From: Euzebya pacifica
GTDB lineage: Bacteria; Actinomycetota; Nitriliruptoria; Euzebyales; Euzebyaceae
Assembly (NCBI RefSeq): GCF_003344865.1
Contig: NZ_CP031165.1
Span: 620,001-684,000 of the forward strand
Direction of reading: 5' to 3'
Length of the DNA stretch: 64,000 nt
Below, in pieces: positions 1 to 7,938 of the stretch. The notes under the pieces are model-generated. The model did no database searches. It saw only the letters and a list, made by a program, of their open reading frames with translations, and had not been told where the DNA came from. The position numbers were made by a program, and so were the translations under genes. Numbering within the stretch: the first letter of the stretch is position 1; each line of letters starts with the position of its first letter.

Positions 1-1092
1 GCCGCCGACGCGGGCCTGCCGCTGAACGACGACTTCAACGGCGCGGAGCAGGAGGGGATCGGCATGTACCAGCTGACCCAGCACCGCGGCCGACGGTGGA
101 GCGCCGCCGACGCCTTCCTGGCCCCGGCGCGGGATCGTCCGAACCTGGAGGTCTGGACCGACGCTCCCGTGAACCGGGTGACGTTCGACGGCGCGCGTGC
201 CACGGGCGTGGAGGTGCGTCGGCAGGGGCGGGTCGAACACGTCGAGGCACGGGAGGTCATCCTCGCCAGCGGTGCCATCGGTTCGCCACAGCTGCTGATG
301 CTCTCGGGCGTCGGTCCGGCCCATCACCTGGTCGACGTGGGCGTCCCCGTCGTCGCGGACCACCCGGGGGTCGGGCAGAACCTGCAGGACCACGTGATGG
401 CCGGCCCGATCTTCGCCGCACCGGGCGGCAGCCTCTTCGGGGCCGATGCGCCCCACCACCTGGCCAACTTCCTGCTGCGCGGCAAGGGGCCGCTGACCAG
501 CAACGTCGCAGAGGCCGGCGGGTTCATCCGCACCGACCCGTCGTTGTCGATGCCCGACGTCCAGCTGCACTTCGCCCCGGCGGTCTTCGCCGACGAGGGG
601 TTGCGCGAACCCGACGGCCATGGCCTGACGTGCTCGTCCGGGTTGCTGCGCCCGAGGTCGGTCGGCCACATCCAGCTGAAGGGTCCGGACCCACGGTGGG
701 CACCGATCATCGAACCCAACTACCTCGACGACCCCAGCGACTTCGAGACGTTGATGGCCGGCTGGCACATGATCCACGACGTCCTGACGCAACCCGCGCT
801 CAACCGGTTCCGGGCCAACCGCATCATCCCGCCGCCGAGCGCCACCAGCGAGGACGACATCCGCCAGGCGACGCTGCAGCAGCTGCAGACGATCTACCAC
901 CCGGTCGGCACCTGCGCGATGGGCACCCACGAGGACGCGGTCGTCGACCCCGACCAGCTGCGCGTCAACGGGCTCGACGGCCTGCGCGTCGTCGACGCCA
1001 GCGTCATGCCCGACCTGATCGGCGGCAACACCAACGCGCCGACCATCATGATCGCCGAGAAGGCCGTGGACGCCATCCGCGGCGCCGCCTGA
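1..1092 (+). CDS. GMC-family (choline dehydrogenase-like) FAD oxidoreductase, C-terminal part
   Basis: Partial gene: the reading frame is open from base 1, so the N-terminus with the FAD-binding GxGxxG lies outside the window. The remaining 363 residues are typical of glucose-methanol-choline oxidoreductases, which oxidise alcohols with a bound FAD. The second GMC signature GAIGSPQLLMLSGVG is present, and the C-terminal catalytic region reads YHPVGTCAMG (catalytic His) and GGNTNAPTIMIAEK (paired Asn). The upstream peptide NDDFNGAEQEGIGMY is also characteristic of the family. The alcohol substrate cannot be told from this part. The next gene starts 39 bases downstream on the same strand. Family assignment is secure. 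Confidence 0.93.
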   Translation, partial: AADAGLPLNDDFNGAEQEGIGMYQLTQHRGRRWSAADAFLAPARDRPNLEVWTDAPVNRVTFDGARATGVEVRRQGRVEHVEAREVILASGAIGSPQLLMLSGVGPAHHLVDVGVPVVADHPGVGQNLQDHVMAGPIFAAPGGSLFGADAPHHLANFLLRGKGPLTSNVAEAGGFIRTDPSLSMPDVQLHFAPAVFADEGLREPDGHGLTCSSGLLRPRSVGHIQLKGPDPRWAPIIEPNYLDDPSDFETLMAGWHMIHDVLTQPALNRFRANRIIPPPSATSEDDIRQATLQQLQTIYHPVGTCAMGTHEDAVVDPDQLRVNGLDGLRVVDASVMPDLIGGNTNAPTIMIAEKAVDAIRGAA

Positions 1093-1131
1093 CCCGAACA
1101 CCCGACAGACCCCTCCTACCGAAAGTTCCCC

Positions 1132-3195
1132 ATGACGCTCGCGGCCCGTGTCCTCCTCGTCGGATCGCTGCTGCTGGGGGGCATGGTTGCCGTCCCAGCA
1201 GCTGCGCAGGAGCCCGCGGCCGAGGTGGACGTGGTCAACGTCGCGTTCGAACCCGCCGATGTCACCATCGAGCTCGGTGAGGTGGTCCGCTGGACGTTCG
1301 TGGAGGGCACCCACACCGTCACCGCCGACGACGGCCGGTTCGACTCGGGGACCCAGACCTCCAACACGACCTACGACGTGACCTTCAACGCCACGGGCAC
1401 CTTCGAGTACTACTGCAGGATCCACTCCACACCCGACGGCGACCGCCAGAACGGCACCGTCACGGTCGTCGATCAGGGGGAGGGGCCGGTCGACCCCGAG
1501 CCGACGGAACCGCCGGCCACCGACCCGCCGAGCGAGCCGCCGACCGACGGGCCGCTGGACGGCACCGACCCGGTCGCCACTGCGCTGGCGTGGAGCGCGC
1601 GCCTGCCCGACGGCGGCGCGACCACGGCCTTCGTGGGGACCGCGGGCGGCTTCGCGGACTCCCTCGCGTCGGGCACGGGGCAGGGCCTGCTGGATGCGCC
1701 GTTGCTGCTGACGCCGCGCGACACCCTCGACCCGCGGGTCGCCGACGAGCTGCAGCGGTTGGGCGTCACCCGGGTGATCGTCCTCGGCCTCGAGGCGGCC
1801 GTCAGCACCGACGTCGAGCAGGCGCTCGGTGACGTCGTGGAGACCGTCGAGCGGGCCGGTGGCCCGAGCAGGCTGGAGACCGCCCGGGCAGTCGCCGACC
1901 TCGTCCTCAGCGACACGATTCCCGAGGTCCTGCTGGCCCGTGCGTTCGGTGAGGGGTCGGCGGCCTTCGCCGACTCGCTCGGGGCCGGGGCGCTGGGTGC
2001 GGCCCAGGGGATGCCCGTGCTGCTGGTCGGTGACACCGTCGACGACGGACTTCGGACGTGGCTGGTCGAGCACGGAGTCGAACGGATCACCATCATCGGC
2101 GGAACCGCCGCCGTGCCCGCCGCGGTCGAGGAGGACCTGGCCGCAACCCATACCGTCTTCCGGGCGGAAGGGCCCACCCGCACCGCCACGGCGGCGTCGT
2201 TCATCGGGGCGTTCCCGGATTCCGTCGGGGTCGCCGTGGTCGAGGGATTCGGCGACACGGCATGGGCCAGCGGGTTCGCCGCCGCGCTGCACGCGCCGGG
2301 TGGCCTGGTGCTGGCCGACGGTGGCCGTGCGGCCCTGCCCGGTGACACCGTCGAGGTGCTGTTCCGCCGGGGCCCCGTGATCTGCGGACCGACGCTGACC
2401 ACCGACCTGTGCGGCCAGGCCACGGCAGCCAACGGGCGGACGAACCTCGCCGAACCCCTGATGGCCGTCATGGACGTCGACCAGGAGGTCCAGACCGACC
2501 CGAGCACACCGGCAGCCTCCGGCGTCGCCCGCATGTGGCGCTCCGACGCCGGCGCGGATGCGCTGTGCGTGGATGCCGAGGTGTGGGACCTGTCCGGCCC
2601 GATCGTCGCGGCCCACGTGCACCTCGCCCCACCCGGTGAGCCCGGTCCGGTCGCCGTGCCCGTCAACCTCGAGCCGGTCGCCGGCCAAGACGGCCGGGTG
2701 GTCGGCTGCACCAGGGGTGGGGACGAGCAGGCCGCCGCGGTTGCCGCGCTCGTCGCGGACCCCGCTGCCCATTACCTGAACGTGCACACCGAGCTGAACC
2801 CCGCCGGGGAGATCCGCGGGCAGGTGTTCCTCCCTCGAGCGACATCCTTCGCGGCCCTCTTCGGCGCCAACGAGGTGCCGGGCCCGGGGCACCCCGACGC
2901 CACGGGATCCTTCACCCTGTACGACACCGGCATCGCCGACGAGCTGTGCTACGCCATCGAATGGGAGGGGCTGGAGACGCCCGTGGTCGGCGCACACATC
3001 CACGCCGGGTCGGCCACCGAGTCCGGTGGGGTCGTGCATCCCATCGCGCTGGGGGTCGGCAGCAGCTCGGCCCGGTGCGACGGCGACGTCGATCCGGCCG
3101 TTCGCCAGGCGATCCTGGACGACCCTGCCGGCCACTACGCCAACGTCCACACCGAGGACTTCCCGGACGGGGCCATCCGCGGGCAGCTCACCTGA
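1132..3195 (+). CDS. Secreted cupredoxin / CWB2 / double CHRD fusion protein
   Basis: A 687-residue secreted protein with an N-terminal signal peptide (cleavage near AAAQ, residue 26). Residues about 32-113 are a plastocyanin-like cupredoxin with candidate copper ligands H61, C95 and H98. The usual axial Met just before the last strand is absent; Q106/N107 lie there instead. A Pro/Glu/Thr-rich linker (about 118-143) leads to three CWB2 cell-wall-binding repeats (about 147-420). A short Cys pair follows (VICGPTLTTDLC). Two CHRD domains (about 450-570 and 575-687) end the protein, each with an AHxH and an HxE..P.GEIRGQ-like motif. It is probably attached to the wall and exposes a copper-binding head. 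The role of CHRD is unknown. The stop overlaps the next start (TGATG), implying co-translation with the SGNH hydrolase. Confidence 0.85.
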   Translation: MTLAARVLLVGSLLLGGMVAVPAAAQEPAAEVDVVNVAFEPADVTIELGEVVRWTFVEGTHTVTADDGRFDSGTQTSNTTYDVTFNATGTFEYYCRIHSTPDGDRQNGTVTVVDQGEGPVDPEPTEPPATDPPSEPPTDGPLDGTDPVATALAWSARLPDGGATTAFVGTAGGFADSLASGTGQGLLDAPLLLTPRDTLDPRVADELQRLGVTRVIVLGLEAAVSTDVEQALGDVVETVERAGGPSRLETARAVADLVLSDTIPEVLLARAFGEGSAAFADSLGAGALGAAQGMPVLLVGDTVDDGLRTWLVEHGVERITIIGGTAAVPAAVEEDLAATHTVFRAEGPTRTATAASFIGAFPDSVGVAVVEGFGDTAWASGFAAALHAPGGLVLADGGRAALPGDTVEVLFRRGPVICGPTLTTDLCGQATAANGRTNLAEPLMAVMDVDQEVQTDPSTPAASGVARMWRSDAGADALCVDAEVWDLSGPIVAAHVHLAPPGEPGPVAVPVNLEPVAGQDGRVVGCTRGGDEQAAAVAALVADPAAHYLNVHTELNPAGEIRGQVFLPRATSFAALFGANEVPGPGHPDATGSFTLYDTGIADELCYAIEWEGLETPVVGAHIHAGSATESGGVVHPIALGVGSSSARCDGDVDPAVRQAILDDPAGHYANVHTEDFPDGAIRGQLT

Positions 3196-3923
3196 TGCCA
3201 CGGTGGCGGCTGGCCCTGCTGCTGGGTCCGGGACTGCTCGTCGGGGGTGCCATCGGCAACGTCGTCGGGGTCGTCGGGGCCCGTCGCACGGCACGACGGC
3301 TGCGGCTGCCCCACGAGCTGGACGGGTTGGTGCAGCCCCTCGACGCCGCGACCGATGCCGAGCCCCTCCGCCTGCTGACCCTCGGAGACAGCGCCATGGC
3401 CGGTGACGGCATCCAGGACCCCGACCTGACGCTGCCCCGACAGGTCGCATCACAGCTGGCGGCCGCCACCACCCGGTCCGTGGTCGTCGAGCAACGGGCC
3501 GTCAGCGGACACACGACCGTCGACGTCGCCGGCCAGCTGGTCCCGCCACCACAGCCAGCCCCCGACGTGATCGTGGTCTCCGCCGGGGTCAACGACGGGC
3601 TGAAGCGACGGCCGTTGCAGACCATCCGGCAGGACACCGTCGACATGGTCCGGGCCATCCGCGCGGCCGCCCCCGACGCCCGCATCGTCCTCGTCGGTGC
3701 CCCGGACCTGCGGTACGCCCCTGCGTTGCCGCAGCCACTCCGACGGCTGGTCGGCTGGTTGACCGGCAGGGTCGGACGCGCGCAGGCCGGGTGGCTGGCC
3801 GAGCACGGTGTGGACGTGGTCGAGATCGGGACGCCCGCCAGCGACTTCGGCCCCGACGGATTCCACCCCGGACCGACCGCCACGCCCACGATCGCCGGAT
3901 GGATCGTGGACCGGCTCACCTGA
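3195..3923 (+). CDS. Membrane-anchored SGNH/GDSL hydrolase
   Basis: A 242-residue SGNH-fold esterase or lipase-like hydrolase. The N-terminal hydrophobic segment (residues 5-28) is a membrane anchor or signal peptide. Block I is TLGDSAMAG (nucleophile S66), block II has G105 in VSGHT, block III is SAGVND (N133), and block V is GPDGFHPG (D221, H224), so all four SGNH blocks are intact. The substrate is unknown. In this family it can be a lipid ester, an acetylated sugar or a wall polymer, and the wall-bound upstream neighbour makes an envelope substrate plausible (inference). ATG at 3195 overlaps the preceding stop, which fixes the start. Confidence 0.88.
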   Translation: MPRWRLALLLGPGLLVGGAIGNVVGVVGARRTARRLRLPHELDGLVQPLDAATDAEPLRLLTLGDSAMAGDGIQDPDLTLPRQVASQLAAATTRSVVVEQRAVSGHTTVDVAGQLVPPPQPAPDVIVVSAGVNDGLKRRPLQTIRQDTVDMVRAIRAAAPDARIVLVGAPDLRYAPALPQPLRRLVGWLTGRVGRAQAGWLAEHGVDVVEIGTPASDFGPDGFHPGPTATPTIAGWIVDRLT

Positions 3924-3940
3924 GGGTGGGCCGTCGGCGG

Positions 3941-3946
3941 TATCGT
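3941..3946 (+). promoter_or_regulatory. -10 box TATCGT for a leaderless start
   Basis: TATCGT matches TANNNT and lies 7 nt before the GTG at 3954. In actinobacteria this spacing puts the transcription start on the first base of the start codon, so translation would be leaderless. No ribosome binding site is visible. Confidence 0.5.
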
Positions 3947-3953
3947 GCCCGCC

Positions 3954-4568
3954 GTGGCGTACCCCAAGAAGCTCCTGAACGACAACGAGTCCGTGGTGCT
4001 GGACCTGAACCCGCACTGGCGGATCTTCCTCGGGCCCTTCGCCCTGCTGGTGATCGCCCTGGCGCTGGTCGTCGTCGTGGTCGTGGTCGTGGACCAAGTC
4101 GACACCGTGTTCGAGATCGCCTCGGCGATTCCGCTGGCCCTCGCCCTCGTCTGGTTCGTGTGGCGTTGGATCGTGTGGCGCAGCACCCACTTCGTGCTGA
4201 CCACGGACCGGGTCATCTACCGCTCCGGAGTGGTGTCCAAGCAGGGCCAGAACATCCCGTTGGAGCGCATCACCAACGTGGCGTTCAGCCAGACCGTCGT
4301 CGAACGCATGCTGCGCGTCGGTGACCTGCGCATCGAGTCCGCGGGCGAGACCGGCAACCAGGCGTTCTCCGACGTGCTCAACCCCTCGATCGTGGAGAAC
4401 CGCATCTACTCCGAGATCGAGAAGGCCAAGGAGCGCGACGACATGCGCGCCGCACGCGCGGGCGTCTCGGTGGCCGACGAGCTGACGAAGTTCGAGCGGC
4501 TTCGTGCCCAGGGGACGATTTCCGAGGAGGAGTTCCAGGCCCAGAAAGCCCGTCTGCTGGGCCAGTAA
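3954..4568 (+). CDS. PH-domain (YdbS/bPH2-like) membrane protein with C-terminal SHOCT motif
   Basis: About 204 residues. Two hydrophobic segments (about residues 23-43 and 50-68) form a membrane hairpin. A bacterial PH domain follows, with the hallmarks HFVLTTDRVIYRSGVVSKQG and IPLERITNV. The tail KFERLRAQGTISEEEFQAQK is a SHOCT motif, a short helical oligomerisation tail. Proteins of this type sit at the cytoplasmic membrane; their biochemical role is not established. I prefer GTG 3954 over the in-frame GTG 3945 because a -10 box lies exactly 7 nt upstream and no Shine-Dalgarno sequence is seen. It converges on the amine-oxidase-like gene 27 bases away. Confidence 0.85.
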   Translation: MAYPKKLLNDNESVVLDLNPHWRIFLGPFALLVIALALVVVVVVVVDQVDTVFEIASAIPLALALVWFVWRWIVWRSTHFVLTTDRVIYRSGVVSKQGQNIPLERITNVAFSQTVVERMLRVGDLRIESAGETGNQAFSDVLNPSIVENRIYSEIEKAKERDDMRAARAGVSVADELTKFERLRAQGTISEEEFQAQKARLLGQ

Positions 4569-4595
4569 CGGGTCAGCGACCGCCGGGGGTCGGCG

Positions 4596-6251
4596 TCAGC
4601 GTGGCCGGCGCGGGTAGTACCGGGGGGCCAGCTCGACCTGCATCCGCACGCCGGTGGAGTGCCACAGCTCCGGGCCCTCCTCGGCGGTGTGGGGAAGGAA
4701 GCCGCGATACCACAACGAGACGTCGGCCCCCTCCAGCGGGGCCCCGTCGTTGTAGCCGAGGTCGACCAGCGCGGGGAGACGCCATGCCCCCTGCTCGCGG
4801 CTGTCGACCACGCGGCCCGACACCACGTTGGTCGTGTACAGCTCCTCCGGCACGACCTGACCGGCCACGTTCCACGAGCCGTCGTCGAACGCCAGGCGAA
4901 CCGTGTCACCCGTCACCGTGTCGGTCACGGCCCACTCGTGGTCGACCGCAGTATCGGCCGGGGCGTCGAACTCGCTGTCCAGCACCTCCAGCTCCCCCGA
5001 CGGCAGCCGGCGGGTGATCACGTCGTCCTCCGGGCCGGCCAGGTCCACGTCGAACCGCCAGAACGGGTAGTGCACGTGGTCGAACTCGCACTGCAGGCCC
5101 TTGGCGAAGGTGTGGGCGTCCAGCTGCCCGTCCGCGGACAGGTACCAGCTCTGGTACAGCACGTAGTTGCCCAGCGTGTCGAGGATCCCGAACTCCAGCC
5201 AGGTCTCCCCGAGCTGCTCGAACTCGCGGATCACGACCTCGGCGTCGTCGGCCCAGTACACCGGGGTCAGCCCGCCGGTCAGCCCCAGGCGGTCCACGAA
5301 CGGCCCGCAGGTGTCCTCCGGCCGGGTCCCCGGCGGGTGGTCGTAGAACACCGTCATGGCCGGCATGCTGACCCGGTCGAAGACCGGGATGCCCTGGTAG
5401 GTGACGGAGGACAACGAGATGCCGTCGTCGCGGCCGCTGAGGTCGAAGTCCAGCGACCACCCGTTCCAGTCGCGGTGCCCACGGTGCTCCACCGCGTCCA
5501 CCCCGGCGCTGCGCGGTGACGGGGCGGCACTCGTGCCGTCCTGGGGAGCAGCCTCCACCCGCGATCGGGTCACCGTCCCCGAGGTCAGGTCGACCCACGC
5601 CACCAGCTCCGGACGGGAGTCGACGTCGGCGTGGAAGGTCGTGTAGGCCATGCGTGTGGGGTACGGCCGACCGTCGGACCGCAGCGCATGGATCGTGTAG
5701 CCCTGCAGGTCCGTGACCCGCGTGTACCCCTCGGCCAGCCAGTGGTCGCGGGAGATGTCCACGGCGCGGAGGCGTTCCTCGGCGGTCATCGGTGGCTGCC
5801 ACTCCTCCGCCGGGATCGACTCCACGGCAACGACCGTGTTGTCGACGACCGTGGCCAGCACCGACGCGGCCACGTCGTGGCCGTACAGCGTGACGACCAG
5901 TGCCCCCGGCACCTCGCCCTTCACCCCGACGGCCTCGGTTCCGACGACCTGAACCCGGTCGCCCGCCGCAGCACGGACCTGCGGGTCATCGAGTGCGACC
6001 CCCACCGCCGACGGGTCCGGGTCCCCGGCGCGGACTTCGGCTGCGTCCGACGCCAGCAACCGGACGTTCGTGGCATCCCTGGGCTGGGGTGGGAACCCCT
6101 CGGACTGGTCGGTGAACCGGCTGTGCTCGTCGTGCCGACCCGGGGTCGGCGGCTCCGACGCGGTTGCCAGACCCGTCGCCACGACCAGCGCCCCGACGAG
6201 CACGCCCGTGGAGACGCGGCGGCGTGTCCGCTGGCCATGCCTCCGAGTCAT
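4596..6251 (-). CDS. Secreted divergent copper amine oxidase-like protein
   Basis: 551 residues with an Arg-rich N-terminus and a hydrophobic signal segment (15-31). Residues about 155-235 resemble the N-terminal domains of copper amine oxidases. The C-terminal half resembles the catalytic beta-sandwich: TLGNY carries the candidate topaquinone tyrosine (Y363), HVH (H392, H394) matches the HxH copper pair, and H521 in LPHTAEEGP aligns with the third copper ligand (HT..ED.P in classical enzymes). The usual NY(D/E)Y is NYVL here, and the Tyr-to-His spacing is shorter than in characterised enzymes. Either this is an active oxidase of primary amines outside the cell or a degenerate relative; copper and quinone content would decide. 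Start ATG 6251 is chosen because it opens directly on the signal peptide. A longer GTG start at 6380 would add 43 atypical residues. Confidence 0.72.
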   Translation of the reverse strand: MTRRHGQRTRRRVSTGVLVGALVVATGLATASEPPTPGRHDEHSRFTDQSEGFPPQPRDATNVRLLASDAAEVRAGDPDPSAVGVALDDPQVRAAAGDRVQVVGTEAVGVKGEVPGALVVTLYGHDVAASVLATVVDNTVVAVESIPAEEWQPPMTAEERLRAVDISRDHWLAEGYTRVTDLQGYTIHALRSDGRPYPTRMAYTTFHADVDSRPELVAWVDLTSGTVTRSRVEAAPQDGTSAAPSPRSAGVDAVEHRGHRDWNGWSLDFDLSGRDDGISLSSVTYQGIPVFDRVSMPAMTVFYDHPPGTRPEDTCGPFVDRLGLTGGLTPVYWADDAEVVIREFEQLGETWLEFGILDTLGNYVLYQSWYLSADGQLDAHTFAKGLQCEFDHVHYPFWRFDVDLAGPEDDVITRRLPSGELEVLDSEFDAPADTAVDHEWAVTDTVTGDTVRLAFDDGSWNVAGQVVPEELYTTNVVSGRVVDSREQGAWRLPALVDLGYNDGAPLEGADVSLWYRGFLPHTAEEGPELWHSTGVRMQVELAPRYYPRRPR

Positions 6252-6406
6252 GCAGGCGCCTTTCGGGATCGTGGACGACGCAGCGACCACCCTACGACGG
6301 ACGGCCCAGAACGAAGCGGTGACAGCATGGCGAAGTGCGATGCACGACAGGACCCACCTGCGATACGTTTCCGCCTCCACATCGCCGCTGAGAGGGAGCG
6401 CGAAAC

Positions 6407-7816
6407 ATGTTGACCGGTGGGCAAGTAGTCGCGTTCTTGTTGTTCGACATCGCGGTGATCCTGGTCGCTGCCCGGTTGTGTGGCCTCGCCGCGAAGAAGG
6501 TCGGACAACCGGCTGTGGTGGGCGAGATCATCGCTGGTGTCCTCCTCGGCCCCAGCCTGCTCGGCCCGACCCTGTTCGGGCTGGATTCGCCGCCGGAGTT
6601 CCTGGCCTGTGGGGTGTCGCTGACCAACGCGGCCGGCGCGGCCATCGAGCCCGCCTCGATCACCTCCTGCCTGTTCCCCCCGCAGGCCCGTGCGGTCCTC
6701 AACGGGATCGGCCAGCTCGCCCTCCTGCTGTTCATGTTCCTCGTCGGCCTGGAGCTGGACTTCCGACTGCTGAAGGGCAAGGCGGCCCAGATCACCACGG
6801 TCGCCGTCGGCGTGGTCGCCGTGCCCGTCGCCATCGGGTTCCTGATCAGCCCGATCCTGTACAACGAGACCTTCGTCTTCGACGTCGACACGGTGTCGAG
6901 CACCGGGTTCGCCCTCTTCATCGGGGCGTTCATCTCCATCACCGCGCTGCCGGTCATGGCGCGCATCCTCCAGGAGAAGGGCCTGTCGGCCAGCCCGTTG
7001 GCCGCCATCGGGGTGGCCTCGGCCGCCGTGGTCACCGTGCTGATGTTCATGCTCGTGGCCGTCGCCGCGGGGGTCTCGGCCGGAACGTCGACCGGCACGC
7101 TGGCGGGGAAGATCGGCCTGGCCGTCCTGTACCTGGTCGTGATGATGGTGGTCGTGCGGCCGCTGCTGGAGCGGTACGTCGGCGAACCGTACGAAGCACG
7201 CGCCCAGAAGATCGGCCTGATCAACGCCAAGAAGACGTGGTCGGGAGTGGACGAGTTCGCGCCGGCAGGTGCCGGGGAGGCCCTGTCCCACGGGATGTTC
7301 GCCTGGATCCTCATCCTCGTGTTCGCGTCCGGGTGGGTCGCCCACATCCTCGGCATCAACGTCATCGTCGGCGGGTTCATGGCCGGATTGGTCCTGCCGG
7401 TTCGCCAGGGGTTGATCCGTGACATGACGGTGGAGCTGTTCGACACCGTCGCGGTCATCCTCCTGCCGATCTTCCTCGCGTTCGCCGGCCTCAACGCCGA
7501 CTTCACCAAGCTGAGCGTCGACGCCATCCCGGGCCTGCTGGTGTTCGTGGTGGCCTGCATCGTGGCCAAGTGGGGTGGGGCGGCGGCGCTCGGCAAGGTC
7601 GCCGGCCTGTCGGGACGTGACAGCAACCTCCTGGGGATCCTGATGAACTGCCGAGGCCTCCTGCCGCTGGTGGTGGGGCTGGTCGGACTGCAGGGACAGG
7701 TCATCAGCCCGGTCATGAACGTCGCCGCCGTCACGATGGCCCTGATCACCACCGCGATGACCGGTCCGCTGTTCGACCGCTTCAACCGCGTGCCGTCCGA
7801 GGAGGTCGCGGTCTGA
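6407..7816 (+). CDS. CPA2-type monovalent cation:proton antiporter
   Basis: 469 residues and about twelve hydrophobic segments in the Kef/NhaS3 pattern. The N-terminal helix pair contains VVGEIIAGVLLGPSLLGP, the signature of CPA2 antiporters. There is no C-terminal TrkA-N/RCK regulatory domain, so it is a short antiporter core that exchanges Na+ or K+ for H+ across the cytoplasmic membrane. An unusual loop after TM2 (about residues 60-92, with two Cys) and a charged loop around residue 260-285 are visible. The RBS GAGAGGGAG lies 8 nt before the ATG. A TACGTT -10-like box is at 6364-6369. Ion specificity cannot be read from the sequence. Confidence 0.88.
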   Translation: MLTGGQVVAFLLFDIAVILVAARLCGLAAKKVGQPAVVGEIIAGVLLGPSLLGPTLFGLDSPPEFLACGVSLTNAAGAAIEPASITSCLFPPQARAVLNGIGQLALLLFMFLVGLELDFRLLKGKAAQITTVAVGVVAVPVAIGFLISPILYNETFVFDVDTVSSTGFALFIGAFISITALPVMARILQEKGLSASPLAAIGVASAAVVTVLMFMLVAVAAGVSAGTSTGTLAGKIGLAVLYLVVMMVVVRPLLERYVGEPYEARAQKIGLINAKKTWSGVDEFAPAGAGEALSHGMFAWILILVFASGWVAHILGINVIVGGFMAGLVLPVRQGLIRDMTVELFDTVAVILLPIFLAFAGLNADFTKLSVDAIPGLLVFVVACIVAKWGGAAALGKVAGLSGRDSNLLGILMNCRGLLPLVVGLVGLQGQVISPVMNVAAVTMALITTAMTGPLFDRFNRVPSEEVAV

Positions 7817-7879
7817 CATGGCGACCCCCTCTCGCCGGTTCGTCACCGGTTTGTCCGCCCTTGAGGGCCACTCGCGTTC

Positions 7880-7885
7880 TATCTT
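7880..7885 (+). promoter_or_regulatory. Candidate -10 box TATCTT of the flavoprotein operon
   Basis: TATCTT lies 54 nt before the ATG of the flavoprotein gene and is the best TANNNT match in the 122-nt intergenic region. A -35 element at a standard distance is not clear, so this is a weak call. Confidence 0.3.
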
Positions 7886-7938
7886 TCGAGGCGTCTCCGC
7901 AGAGGGGCGACACACCGGCTGGAGAGAGGCAACTTCCA

